DNA of 27,544 nt, taken from WLJO01 sp046597895 (lineage in GTDB: Bacteria; Actinomycetota; Acidimicrobiia; Acidimicrobiales; Ilumatobacteraceae). Positions 1 through 6,820 of this stretch are shown here, one piece after another. A program made the position numbers and the translations under genes. Below the pieces are notes generated by a model, which was not told where the DNA came from, searched no databases, and worked only from the letters and a program-made list of their open reading frames with translations. The stretch lies in contig JBKJJS010000227.1 in assembly GCA_046597895.1 (NCBI GenBank), forward strand, positions 1 to 27,544, given 5' to 3'. The first letter of the stretch is position 1; every line of letters starts with the position of its first letter.

Positions 1-1
1 G

Positions 2-538
2 CGCAACGTCGGGAGTGGCAACCCTGGTGGCACGAACGCCATGAAGGTGCTCGGCAAGAAGTACGGCTACGCCGTGATGGCCGCCGACGTCAGCAAGGGT
101 GCCGTTGCGGGGTTCACCGGCCGGGCCATTGCCGGAGCGACCGGCGCGCACCTCGCCTCCACCGCCGCCGTGGTCGGGCACTGCTTCCCCGTCTGGAACG
201 GCTTCAAGGGCGGAAAGGGCGTCGGGACGAGCGCCGGCCAGTGCCTTGCCACGTTCCCGGCGTACTTCCCGATCGACTGCGGAGTCGCCGCCATCACCGT
301 GAGCCTGCCCTGGTGGAAGCAACGGGCGTTCTCGGCGATGATCCTCACGTCGATCTGCTGGGTGCTCGGGTCATTCGTCTGGTGGCGCAAGGGGTGGCGC
401 AACCTCTGGGGCCCACGGCCAACCGTCGCCTTACCGCTGGCCGCCGTCGCCACGAGTGCCGTCATCATCTACAAGTTCGCCACGGCGCCACCACCGCCGC
501 CGCCGAGCGAGCCCAACGAAACCGAGGTCCCCGCGTGA
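2..538 (+). CDS. plsY: Glycerol-3-phosphate acyltransferase PlsY (5' partial)
   Basis: Integral-membrane enzyme that moves the acyl group from acyl-phosphate to glycerol-3-phosphate, giving lysophosphatidic acid, the first committed step of phospholipid synthesis. The frame is open from the left edge, so the gene begins outside the window. The first visible residues, RNVGSGNPGGTNAMKVLG, carry the PlsY loop motif GSGNPGxTN. A second family motif, HCFPVWNGFKGGKGVGT, follows, and then hydrophobic segments. The ATG at 41 lies inside the first conserved motif and is not the true start. The tail is proline-rich (PPPPPPSEPNETEVPA). The stop overlaps the GTG of the next gene in a GTGA junction, so the two are probably translationally coupled. 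The family assignment is firm. Confidence 0.94.
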   Translation, partial: RNVGSGNPGGTNAMKVLGKKYGYAVMAADVSKGAVAGFTGRAIAGATGAHLASTAAVVGHCFPVWNGFKGGKGVGTSAGQCLATFPAYFPIDCGVAAITVSLPWWKQRAFSAMILTSICWVLGSFVWWRKGWRNLWGPRPTVALPLAAVATSAVIIYKFATAPPPPPPSEPNETEVPA

Positions 539-1389
539 TCGGCCTGTGCACCGACTCCAACGCTCAACTGCCGCGTGTCCTGATCGAGCGGTACGGCATC
601 GAGGTCGTCCCGATCACGATCTGCATCGACGATCACGAGTACCTCGAGGGCATCGACATCGACGCCGACGCGTTCTACGCCCGCTTCGGCGACGGCCGAA
701 CACCGGGTGTGACGACATCACAGCCGAGCCCTGGCCAATTCGCGTTGGCGTACGAACGCCTCGCCGAGCGCGGGGCTCACGAGATTCTCAGCGTCCACAT
801 CGGCTCGGCGCTGTCGGGCACGCTGAACTCCGCCCGCCTCGCTGCTCATCAGTCGCCGGTACCGGTGCGCCTCATCGACACCGGTACGGCCAGCTTCGGT
901 GTCGGCTGCTGCGCCTGGGCCGCCGCCGAGGCCATCGCCGCTGGCGCCTCGCTCGATCAGGCGGCCGGGGTCGCCGAATCCTTGGCTCCCACCGTCGGCA
1001 ACGTCTTCATCGTCGGTGCACTGGACATGATCCGCCGCGGTGGGCGGGCGGGCGGTGCACTCGGCGCGGACCCGCCCGACCCCACGCACATCCCGGTGCT
1101 CAGCCTCGTCGACGGTGAGGTCACGGTGTTGGGCCGTACCTCGACGGTCGACGAGACGGTGGATGCCATGGCCGCCTACGCGCTCGAGTGGCGTCGCAAC
1201 GGCGTCCGGGCCCGTCTCAACGTCGCCATCGGCATCGCCGACGCCGAGGGCGCGCCGTTCAGTCGCCGACTCGAGGCCGTCCTCCGGGCTGCCGAGACCA
1301 TCAACGAGATCGTCCACTATCGCGTCGGCCCGAGCGTGGGCGCCCACACCGGCCCGGGCACCGCCGGCGCCTTCTTCTACCCCGTCTGA
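535..1389 (+). CDS. DegV/FakB family fatty-acid-binding protein
   Basis: A 284-residue DegV-family protein. Family hallmarks are the N-terminal GLCTDSNAQLP strand-loop, the TTSQPSPG lipid-site motif, the SALSGTLNSA motif and the MIRRGGRAGG segment. DegV proteins of the FakB type bind a fatty acid and present it to the kinase FakA, which makes acyl-phosphate, the substrate of PlsY. The start is the GTG at 535, which overlaps the plsY stop by 4 nt. The open frame runs further upstream, but DegV homology begins here. The pairing with plsY supports a FakB role. No fakA is visible in this window, so the kinase would have to be elsewhere. The end is marked by an exact 12-bp tandem duplication that includes the stop codon. 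Confidence 0.92.
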   Translation: MIGLCTDSNAQLPRVLIERYGIEVVPITICIDDHEYLEGIDIDADAFYARFGDGRTPGVTTSQPSPGQFALAYERLAERGAHEILSVHIGSALSGTLNSARLAAHQSPVPVRLIDTGTASFGVGCCAWAAAEAIAAGASLDQAAGVAESLAPTVGNVFIVGALDMIRRGGRAGGALGADPPDPTHIPVLSLVDGEVTVLGRTSTVDETVDAMAAYALEWRRNGVRARLNVAIGIADAEGAPFSRRLEAVLRAAETINEIVHYRVGPSVGAHTGPGTAGAFFYPV

Positions 1390-1401
1390 TACCCCGTCTG
1401 A
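1378..1401. repeat. 12-bp tandem duplication across the DegV stop codon
   Basis: TACCCCGTCTGA occurs twice head to tail (1378-1389 and 1390-1401). Because the unit is 12 bp, the second copy places another in-frame TGA after the first. The region between the convergent degV and DUF2017 genes also holds the small hairpin CCCGT-CTG-ACGGG (1393-1405). Confidence 0.9.
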
Positions 1402-1422
1402 CGGGACGAGAACGGCTCCGGC

Positions 1423-1899
1423 CTATCCGCCGCCGAGTGCTTCCACGATCTCGTAGAGCAACGCCGAGAGGTACCCGTACAGGGCGAAGTCTGGGTAGCG
1501 AGGGTCCTTCGGCGACATCTCGGCCGGGTCCATCTCCTCGCCCACATCGAGCAGGGTGCCAAGGACGAGTCGCACCGCGTTGATGCTCTGCATCCAGCCG
1601 ATGAGTGTCGCCTCGTCCACCCGCTTGGCCTGAGCGGTCTCGAGGAACCGGTCGAGCGATGCCGTCCGAGACGTGGCCAATTCGTCACGCATGAACCGCT
1701 GGTACTCGGCATCGAATTCAGGGTCGAGCGCGTAGGCCGTCGGGAAGAGCCGTCGGGATCGTTCGTCGTCGGGGTTGGCCAGCAGCTCCCGCAGCTGCGG
1801 GAGCAGGTGCGTGAGCAACTCGCGCTCCTCCGCCGGCAAGTTGATGTCGAATCCACCTGACGTAGCCCGGACACGCCACGTTCGTCGCAGGAACCCCAA
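1423..1899 (-). CDS. DUF2017 family protein
   Basis: About 158 residues, predicted cytoplasmic and mostly helical, with no membrane segment. Recognisable stretches are LPAEERELLTHLLPQLRELL, RFMRDELATSR and DEATLIGWMQSINAVRLVLG. These match the actinobacterial DUF2017 family, which is habitually encoded directly downstream of clpS. Its biochemical function is not known to me. The frame is open further upstream, but that part lies inside clpS. The best start is the TTG at 1899, one base after the clpS stop, with AGGA about 8 nt before it. It gives the N-terminus MGFLRRTWRVRATSGGFDI, as expected for the family. The gene forms a two-gene operon with clpS and converges on the DegV gene. Confidence 0.82.
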   Translation of the reverse strand: MGFLRRTWRVRATSGGFDINLPAEERELLTHLLPQLRELLANPDDERSRRLFPTAYALDPEFDAEYQRFMRDELATSRTASLDRFLETAQAKRVDEATLIGWMQSINAVRLVLGTLLDVGEEMDPAEMSPKDPRYPDFALYGYLSALLYEIVEALGGG

Positions 1900-1900
1900 C

Positions 1901-2206
1901 TCAGTCGTCCTTCTGCATCGTGGCCCAGAGCCCGTGCTCGTGGAGCCGGAACACATCTATCTCCGACTTCTCCCGCGACCCGGTCGAGACCACGGCCCGC
2001 CCCTTGTGGTGGACATCCAGCATGAGGGCCGTCGCCTTCTCCATCGAGTAGCCGAACAGCTTCTGCAGGACGAACGTGACGTACGCCATGAGGTTGATCG
2101 GGTCGTTCCACACGAGGACCACCCATGGTCGGTCGGGGACGACATCGGTGTCGCCGGTGGGCACATCGACTTCGGCTGGTGCCGTCGAAGCCTGCAGGAC
2201 CTTCAC
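1901..2206 (-). CDS. clpS: ATP-dependent Clp protease adaptor ClpS
   Basis: ClpS binds N-degron substrates and hands them to the ClpC/ClpA unfoldase of the Clp protease. The 101-residue product has the adaptor core PWVVLVWNDPINLMAYVTFV, with the N-end recognition Asn-Asp pair at residues 34-35. The LMLDVHHKGRAVVSTGSRE segment supplies the conserved His at about 66, and the protein ends in the actinobacterial GLWATMQKD tail. The GTG at 2206 gives the usual family length. GAGAAT lies 6 nt upstream, the spacing of other leaderless starts here. The frame stays open to 2302, but the extra residues look unlike ClpS. Divergent from ctaB and followed by the DUF2017 gene. Confidence 0.9.
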   Translation of the reverse strand: MKVLQASTAPAEVDVPTGDTDVVPDRPWVVLVWNDPINLMAYVTFVLQKLFGYSMEKATALMLDVHHKGRAVVSTGSREKSEIDVFRLHEHGLWATMQKDD

Positions 2207-2269
2207 CGCATCATTCTCGCCGGATGACCGGAGGTTTGGGCAGCTGAGACGTACGTCGCACCCCAGAGG

Positions 2270-2310
2270 TTGGTCGCCCGTCCCGGGCGGCCGTACGATC
2301 AAGGCTAGTT
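2270..2310 (+). promoter_or_regulatory. Probable promoter of ctaB
   Basis: TTGGTC (2270-2275), an 18-nt spacer and TACGAT (2294-2299) match a sigma-70-type promoter. Transcription would start only about 4-6 nt before the ctaB ATG, so the mRNA would be almost leaderless. Confidence 0.5.
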
Positions 2311-3294
2311 ATGGCCGTCGGAACCCGTCCGCTCGTTCCTTCCCGGCTGGCGCCGATGAAGCGGCCGCCCCGGCACACGGCGCATCCCGGTGAAGGACTC
2401 GTCCACGGCGTGCGTCGGGCTCCGAAAACGGTGGTCGGCGGCTACGTGGCCCTCACCAAGCCGCGCATCATCGAATTGCTGCTCGTCACCACACTCCCCG
2501 CGATGGTGATGGCCGAGCAGGGCTGGCCCCCGGCCCGACTCATCGTGGCCACGCTGGTCGGCGGCACGCTGGCGGCGGGCGGCGCCAACGCCATCAATAT
2601 GTACGTGGACCGCGATATCGACCGCCTGATGGCCCGAACCGCCACTCGTCCGCTGGTGACGGGCCTGATTGCCCCCCGCCATGCCCTCGTCTTTGCCCTC
2701 GTCCTCGAGGTCGTGGCGTTCGCCGTGCTGTGGCGTTTCGCCAACCTCCTGTCCGCAGTGCTGGCCGTGAGCGCCACGGCGTTCTACGTCTTCGTCTACA
2801 CGATCTGGCTCAAGCGCACGAGCACGCAGAACATCGTGGTCGGCGGGGCGGCCGGGGCCGTACCGGCGCTGGTCGGCTGGGCCGCCATCACCGATTCCAT
2901 GGCGTGGGCCCCCATCGTGTTGTTCGCCATCATCTTCTTCTGGACGCCGCCCCACTTCTGGGCGCTGGCCATCCGCTACGCCGACGACTACCGCTCGGCA
3001 GGCGTTCCCATGCTCCCGGCCGTCGTGCCCCTCAAGGTCGCCGTAGGTCGGATGGCGGTGTACACCGTCATCCTCGTCGCCACATCGTTGCTGCTCACGC
3101 CCGTCGGCCAGCTTGGATGGATCTACACGATCTCGGCCTTTGTACTCGGCTTGGCCTTTCTCGCAGGTGTCGTCGATCTCCGCCGCAACCCCACGCCCGC
3201 GCGGTCCATGCGGGTGTTCGGATTCTCCATCTCCTACGTGACGCTGCTGTTCGGGGCGATCACCGTGGACGTACTCGTGCGGCACGGCCTATGA
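2311..3294 (+). CDS. ctaB: Protohaem IX farnesyltransferase (haem O synthase)
   Basis: Polytopic UbiA-type prenyltransferase that adds farnesyl to haem B, producing haem O for the terminal oxidase. The first aspartate-rich motif is NAINMYVDRDIDRLMARTATRP (written here as a family hallmark around residues 92-113). The second polar site lies around YADDYRSAGVPMLP. The family stretch FFWTPPHFWALAIRYADDY is also clear. About nine hydrophobic segments are visible in 327 residues. The ATG at 2311 is used because a promoter sits just upstream; an ATG 45 nt further in (MKRPPRHTAHPGEG) is an alternative. It leads the oxidase gene cluster. No haem A synthase (ctaA) is visible in the window. Confidence 0.95.
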   Translation: MAVGTRPLVPSRLAPMKRPPRHTAHPGEGLVHGVRRAPKTVVGGYVALTKPRIIELLLVTTLPAMVMAEQGWPPARLIVATLVGGTLAAGGANAINMYVDRDIDRLMARTATRPLVTGLIAPRHALVFALVLEVVAFAVLWRFANLLSAVLAVSATAFYVFVYTIWLKRTSTQNIVVGGAAGAVPALVGWAAITDSMAWAPIVLFAIIFFWTPPHFWALAIRYADDYRSAGVPMLPAVVPLKVAVGRMAVYTVILVATSLLLTPVGQLGWIYTISAFVLGLAFLAGVVDLRRNPTPARSMRVFGFSISYVTLLFGAITVDVLVRHGL

Positions 3295-3431
3295 GTGCGG
3301 TGATGCGCCGGCGCACACGTAGATTTCCGACTCTCGGGGCCGCGATGGGTAATGTCGCACCTGACAACCACACCCTTCTTTTCGTCCGGGCGGGCCTTGG
3401 CGCGCCGTCGCGGGCAAGAGGATGCACATGA
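3291..3431 (+). CDS. Possible 46-residue coupling ORF between ctaB and the CtaD paralogue
   Basis: A short open frame begins MSAVMRRRTRRFPTLGAA and ends GAPSRARGCT. Its ATG overlaps the ctaB stop (ATGA), and its TGA overlaps the ATG at 3428 of the next gene (ATGA again). That double overlap is the layout expected of a translational-coupling ORF bridging the 133-nt gap. Against it, the third codon positions are less GC-rich than in neighbouring genes, no hydrophobic segment or known motif is present, and there is no good ribosome binding site. The gap may simply be an untranslated spacer. Confidence 0.22.
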   Translation: MSAVMRRRTRRFPTLGAAMGNVAPDNHTLLFVRAGLGAPSRARGCT

Positions 3432-5299
3432 CCACCATCGACACCCACGCCGAATCAGTCGCTACAGCCTCCGTCGTGCCTGCGAGCACCGAGCGGGTGC
3501 TGAGTGGCGTGGCGTCGTGGATCACCACGGCTGACCACAAGCGGATCGGCCGGTTGTTCGTCGGGTTCAGCGCGGTGTTCCTTGTCGGCGTCGCCGGCGT
3601 CGGAGCGCTGCTCGGGTTCGAGCGCATCGATACGGACTCCATCACCCTGGACGCCGGGAGTCTCGGGCAACTCTTTTCGCTGTTCAGGGTGGGCTTCGTC
3701 TTCTTCGTGCTGACACCCCTGATGCTCGGTGTCGCCATTGCGGTCGTGCCGTTGCAGATTGGCTCGAAGTCGTTGACCTTCCCGCGAGTGGCTGCCCTGG
3801 GGTTCTGGACGTGGCTCACCGGCTCCGGGCTCGTCATCGCCGCCTACGCCACCAACGGTGGCCCCGGCGGCGGTGATGAGAGCGGGGTGGACCTGTTCCT
3901 CGCCGGGCTCGGCCTCACGGTCATCGGTCTCATCATCGCGGCCGCTTCGGTCGCCGCCACGGTGCTCACGAGCCGGGCTCCCGGGATGTACCTGGACCGC
4001 GTGCCCATGTTTGCGTGGTCCGCACTTGTCGGCGCGATCGCGCTGCTCGTGACGCTTCCCGTGCTGCTCGCCGCCCTCATCTACCTCTTCGCCGACCACC
4101 GTTTCGGTGCCCGCACGAGCCTCGACGAGAACGGCTGGGGTGGCAATTCTGGCATCCACACCTGGATTCGCTTTGCGCTCACCCAGCCCCAGACGTTTGT
4201 CTATGCCATCCCGGTGCTCGGCTTCGTGGCAGAAGTCGTCCCCGTGCTCGCTCGCCGACGGATGCTCATTCGCCGCGCCGCCCTCATCGGTGTCGGTGTC
4301 CTGGCCACCGCCGGCCTCGCCGGTATCACCCAGACCGACCACGGCATTGGTCCGTGGCGCCCGCTCGGCGACTTCGACAAGGTGCAGGACATCGTCCCGT
4401 ACGCGTTCTTCAACCTGCTGCCGATCGCCGGCATTCTCGCCGTGATGGGGGCGTGCATGCTCACGCTGCGCCCGTCACTCAAGGCTCGCCAGTTCACCCT
4501 TGGCGCCCCGCTGTTGTTCGGCCTCGGCGCCGCCGGCATGCTCACGCTCGGTGCCCTCGCTCACACGTTGACGCCCATCGCCGACCTTCAACTGGCGGGC
4601 ACGGTCTACGAGGAGGGCGAGTTCACCCTGGTGGCATACGCCGTGGTGCTGGCTGGGATGGGTGCCATCACGTACTGGGGTCCGAAGCTGTGGGGTCGGC
4701 GCCTGCCGAAGGTGCCCACACTGTTGATGGCGCTCGGCGGGACCGGGGCCACCGTGTTGGCGTCAGTGCCGTATCTCCTCGCCGGCTTCAACAATCAGCC
4801 AGGGGTCTTCGGCGTCAGCGATGCCACGCAACTCGTGAGTGGTTTCGACAACGACGGTGCGCCAGCGCTCATGAACACGCTGGTGACGCTCGGCCATGCG
4901 CTGATGGTCCTCACGGTGCTGGGCTTCGCGATGCTGGCGCTACGCGCCTTCACGAAGGGCGATCGCTCCGGCGATGACCCATGGGACGGCCAGACGCTCG
5001 AGTGGATGACCTCGTCGCCGCCCCCGCTCAACAACTTCGCCACTCCCCCCACCGTTGCATCGGCCGGGCCCCTCGCCGACCTCAAGCCGGGCCGGAGTGA
5101 TGCGTGGTGCTCGCCCTGCCCCCCGCTCCTGCGCCGTCACCGAAGCGGCAGGTCCTCGTCGGCACGGCGCTCTTCGCCGCTGCTGCCCTCATGCTCGTCG
5201 GGAGCTTGTCCGGCATGTGGTTCAAGTTCCGCAACAATGCCGGCAGCGCCAACTGGAAGCCGGACAAACTCGTCATCCCCGAAGTGGCGACGAACGTGA
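3428..5299 (+). CDS. Histidine-free haem-copper oxidase subunit I (CtaD) paralogue
   Basis: Aligns by eye with the genuine CtaD at 8123 along its length: TTADHKRIG, PLQIGSKSLTFPR, SRAPGMYLDRVPMF, DPWDGQTLEWMTSSPP. Every cofactor residue is changed. Using CtaD numbering first, H99 becomes F86, H277 Q253, H326/H327 Q302/T303, H412 G397 and H414 F399. The cross-linked Y281 becomes F257, D-channel D128 S115 and N135 A122, E279 Q255, and K-channel K369 Q355. It therefore should bind neither haem nor CuB. It keeps about 12 membrane segments. The start is the ATG at 3428, with AAGAGG 6 nt before it. The final ~66 codons (from about 5100) overlap the next gene and look like an out-of-frame tail. A TGA at 5098-5100 in another frame is the likely original stop, implying a frameshift or a sequence error. 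Confidence 0.85.
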   Translation: MTTIDTHAESVATASVVPASTERVLSGVASWITTADHKRIGRLFVGFSAVFLVGVAGVGALLGFERIDTDSITLDAGSLGQLFSLFRVGFVFFVLTPLMLGVAIAVVPLQIGSKSLTFPRVAALGFWTWLTGSGLVIAAYATNGGPGGGDESGVDLFLAGLGLTVIGLIIAAASVAATVLTSRAPGMYLDRVPMFAWSALVGAIALLVTLPVLLAALIYLFADHRFGARTSLDENGWGGNSGIHTWIRFALTQPQTFVYAIPVLGFVAEVVPVLARRRMLIRRAALIGVGVLATAGLAGITQTDHGIGPWRPLGDFDKVQDIVPYAFFNLLPIAGILAVMGACMLTLRPSLKARQFTLGAPLLFGLGAAGMLTLGALAHTLTPIADLQLAGTVYEEGEFTLVAYAVVLAGMGAITYWGPKLWGRRLPKVPTLLMALGGTGATVLASVPYLLAGFNNQPGVFGVSDATQLVSGFDNDGAPALMNTLVTLGHALMVLTVLGFAMLALRAFTKGDRSGDDPWDGQTLEWMTSSPPPLNNFATPPTVASAGPLADLKPGRSDAWCSPCPPLLRRHRSGRSSSARRSSPLLPSCSSGACPACGSSSATMPAAPTGSRTNSSSPKWRRT

Positions 5300-5682
5300 T
5301 GTGGATCACCGTCTTCTTCGCCTGCGTCATCGTGCAGTGGGCGGTGTACGCCGCCAAACGAGCGGACCACCAGCACACCGCTCTGGCTCTTGCGATCGCC
5401 TTCATGCTCGGGTTGGCGATGCTCAACTCGCAGGCCTACGTCTGGCGAGTGGCGAAGCTTCCCGTCAAAGGCGAAACGGCGTACAACTCGATGTTCTACG
5501 CGTTCACCGGAACGGTTTTCGTCCTCATCATCGGCGGCCTCATCTACACCGCAGTCGCGGCATTCCGTAGCCTCGGTGGGCGCGCCAAGGACCGGGAACT
5601 GCTCTCCGGTCTTGCTCTGTATTGGTATTTCCTCGCCACAGCATTCAGCGTGGTGTGGTTCGTGGTCTACGTGACGAAGTAG
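5104..5682 (+). CDS. Degenerate cytochrome oxidase subunit III (CtaE) paralogue
   Basis: A 192-residue, five-helix membrane protein related to the CtaE encoded at 10135. Matching segments include MFYAFTGTVFVLIIGGLIY against SFYTLTGFHGVHVTVGIIM, and LALYWYFLATAF against VGLYWHFVDIIW. The residues conserved in the genuine protein are lost: E133 becomes V113, H160 V138, H163 L141, H199 Y175 and D202 A178. GTG at 5104 is the start, with GGAG (5094-5097) 6 nt before it. The first membrane segment begins at residue 17, so the coding region must extend into the overlap with the preceding ORF. It is one of three adjacent oxidase-like genes with lost cofactor or signature residues. The function is unknown; a structural partner of the CtaD paralogue is the natural inference. 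Confidence 0.82.
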   Translation: MVLALPPAPAPSPKRQVLVGTALFAAAALMLVGSLSGMWFKFRNNAGSANWKPDKLVIPEVATNVMWITVFFACVIVQWAVYAAKRADHQHTALALAIAFMLGLAMLNSQAYVWRVAKLPVKGETAYNSMFYAFTGTVFVLIIGGLIYTAVAAFRSLGGRAKDRELLSGLALYWYFLATAFSVVWFVVYVTK

Positions 5683-5689
5683 GGAGCGG

Positions 5690-6820
5690 ATGTTCTCCAC
5701 CGGATCCAAACTGTTCTTCGGCCTCGCCGGCGCGGCCATCGCCGGTCTCCTCGTCTACGGCTTCATGCAGGACTGGGGGGCGCTCGGCGTCGTCGGTCTC
5801 GGCTCGGCCTTCGTGGCATTGGTGTTCCTCGCCGGAATGACGCTCTACACGCGTGATGCCGACGTCTCGGCCATGGACTCGGCCGCCATCGCCACTGCAC
5901 CGGCCGGGCACCTCGCCCCGAACCCCAGTCTCTGGCCGCTCGTCGGGGCTGTCGGTGGCGGCCTCCTGGTGCTCGGTACGGTGACGGACCGCCGCTGGTT
6001 CGTGGCCGGGCTGGTGCTCATGATCGTGGCCCTTGCCGAGTGGGCGGTGCAGGCGTGGTCCGAAGGAGCGAGCGCCGATCGGGCGTACAACGAGGACGTC
6101 AGAGGGCGGTTGATCCACCCGCTTGAACTGCCGGTGCTTGGTTCGCTCGGCCTGGCCGTGCTGATCTTTTCGTTCTCGCGGATCATGTTGAATGTCAGCA
6201 CTGACCTCGGCCCGGTCGTGTTCATCGCCGTGGCTTCACTGATCACGGCGTTCGGCTTCGTGTTTGCCGCCCGGCTTCGCCCCGGCCGCAAAGTCGTGGT
6301 TGCCATCTGCACCATCGGGGCCCTCGGCATCGTCGTTCCCGGCGTCTGGGCCGCGGCCCAGGGCGAGCGCCCGGAACTGGCCGACGAGGCCGAGCACTTC
6401 GAAGAGGAGCGGGGCTTGTGCGGTGAAGAGATGAACGCGGCGGACGAGGACGCCTCGGGTTCGGTCGCCGCCAAGTCGTCGCTCGCCGCGGTGGTCGTGC
6501 TGCACGGCGATGCGTTGAGTGCCGAGGAGTTCGGTCGTCCCGTCGACCAACTCTTCATCCAACGCGGGAACACCGTGAGCATCCTGTTCAAGAACGACAA
6601 CGGCGGCGACGAACTCCATCGACTCGCCGCCCACTACCTCGTCTCCGGGTCGAGTGGGCTGACGGAGGAGACCGTGTGTACCAACGCCGTTGCCGACGGC
6701 AAGGTGCAACTCCTCACACTCACCATTCCGAAGCCATCGTCCGCCGCTCCGGAAGGCCGCGAGTTCAAGTTGGACGTGCCCGGAGTCGAGGGCGCCGAGA
6801 TCGAGATTGTAGTTCCATGA
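5690..6820 (+). CDS. Seven-helix membrane protein with a ligand-poor cupredoxin-like domain
   Basis: 376 residues. About seven hydrophobic segments occupy residues 8-27, 33-53, 82-98, 104-122, 147-164, 175-194 and 201-222. A strongly acidic linker (226-254) follows, then a beta-rich domain (about 265-376) that looks like a cupredoxin. VSILFKNDNGGDELH holds a His (310) where cupredoxins have their first copper ligand. The C-terminal loop reads FKLDVPGVEGAEIEIVVP, where copper proteins have C-x-x-P-G-H-x-x-x-M; the Cys, His and Met are all missing. Copper binding is therefore unlikely. GGGAG precedes the ATG by 4 nt. The gene sits 7 nt after the CtaE paralogue, and its stop overlaps the ctaC start (ATGA). 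The cupredoxin assignment is by eye. The membrane part is unidentified. Confidence 0.75.
   Translation: MFSTGSKLFFGLAGAAIAGLLVYGFMQDWGALGVVGLGSAFVALVFLAGMTLYTRDADVSAMDSAAIATAPAGHLAPNPSLWPLVGAVGGGLLVLGTVTDRRWFVAGLVLMIVALAEWAVQAWSEGASADRAYNEDVRGRLIHPLELPVLGSLGLAVLIFSFSRIMLNVSTDLGPVVFIAVASLITAFGFVFAARLRPGRKVVVAICTIGALGIVVPGVWAAAQGERPELADEAEHFEEERGLCGEEMNAADEDASGSVAAKSSLAAVVVLHGDALSAEEFGRPVDQLFIQRGNTVSILFKNDNGGDELHRLAAHYLVSGSSGLTEETVCTNAVADGKVQLLTLTIPKPSSAAPEGREFKLDVPGVEGAEIEIVVP

Noticed and set aside
2207..2302. N-terminal extension of ClpS starting at 2302
   Set aside because: The extra residues do not resemble ClpS and would run across the divergent promoter region of ctaB. The GTG at 2206 gives the usual length.
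3325..3355. A promoter (TTCCGA, 19-nt spacer, TAATGT) before the CtaD paralogue
   Set aside because: The -35 match is weak and the spacer long. The gene may simply be cotranscribed from ctaB.
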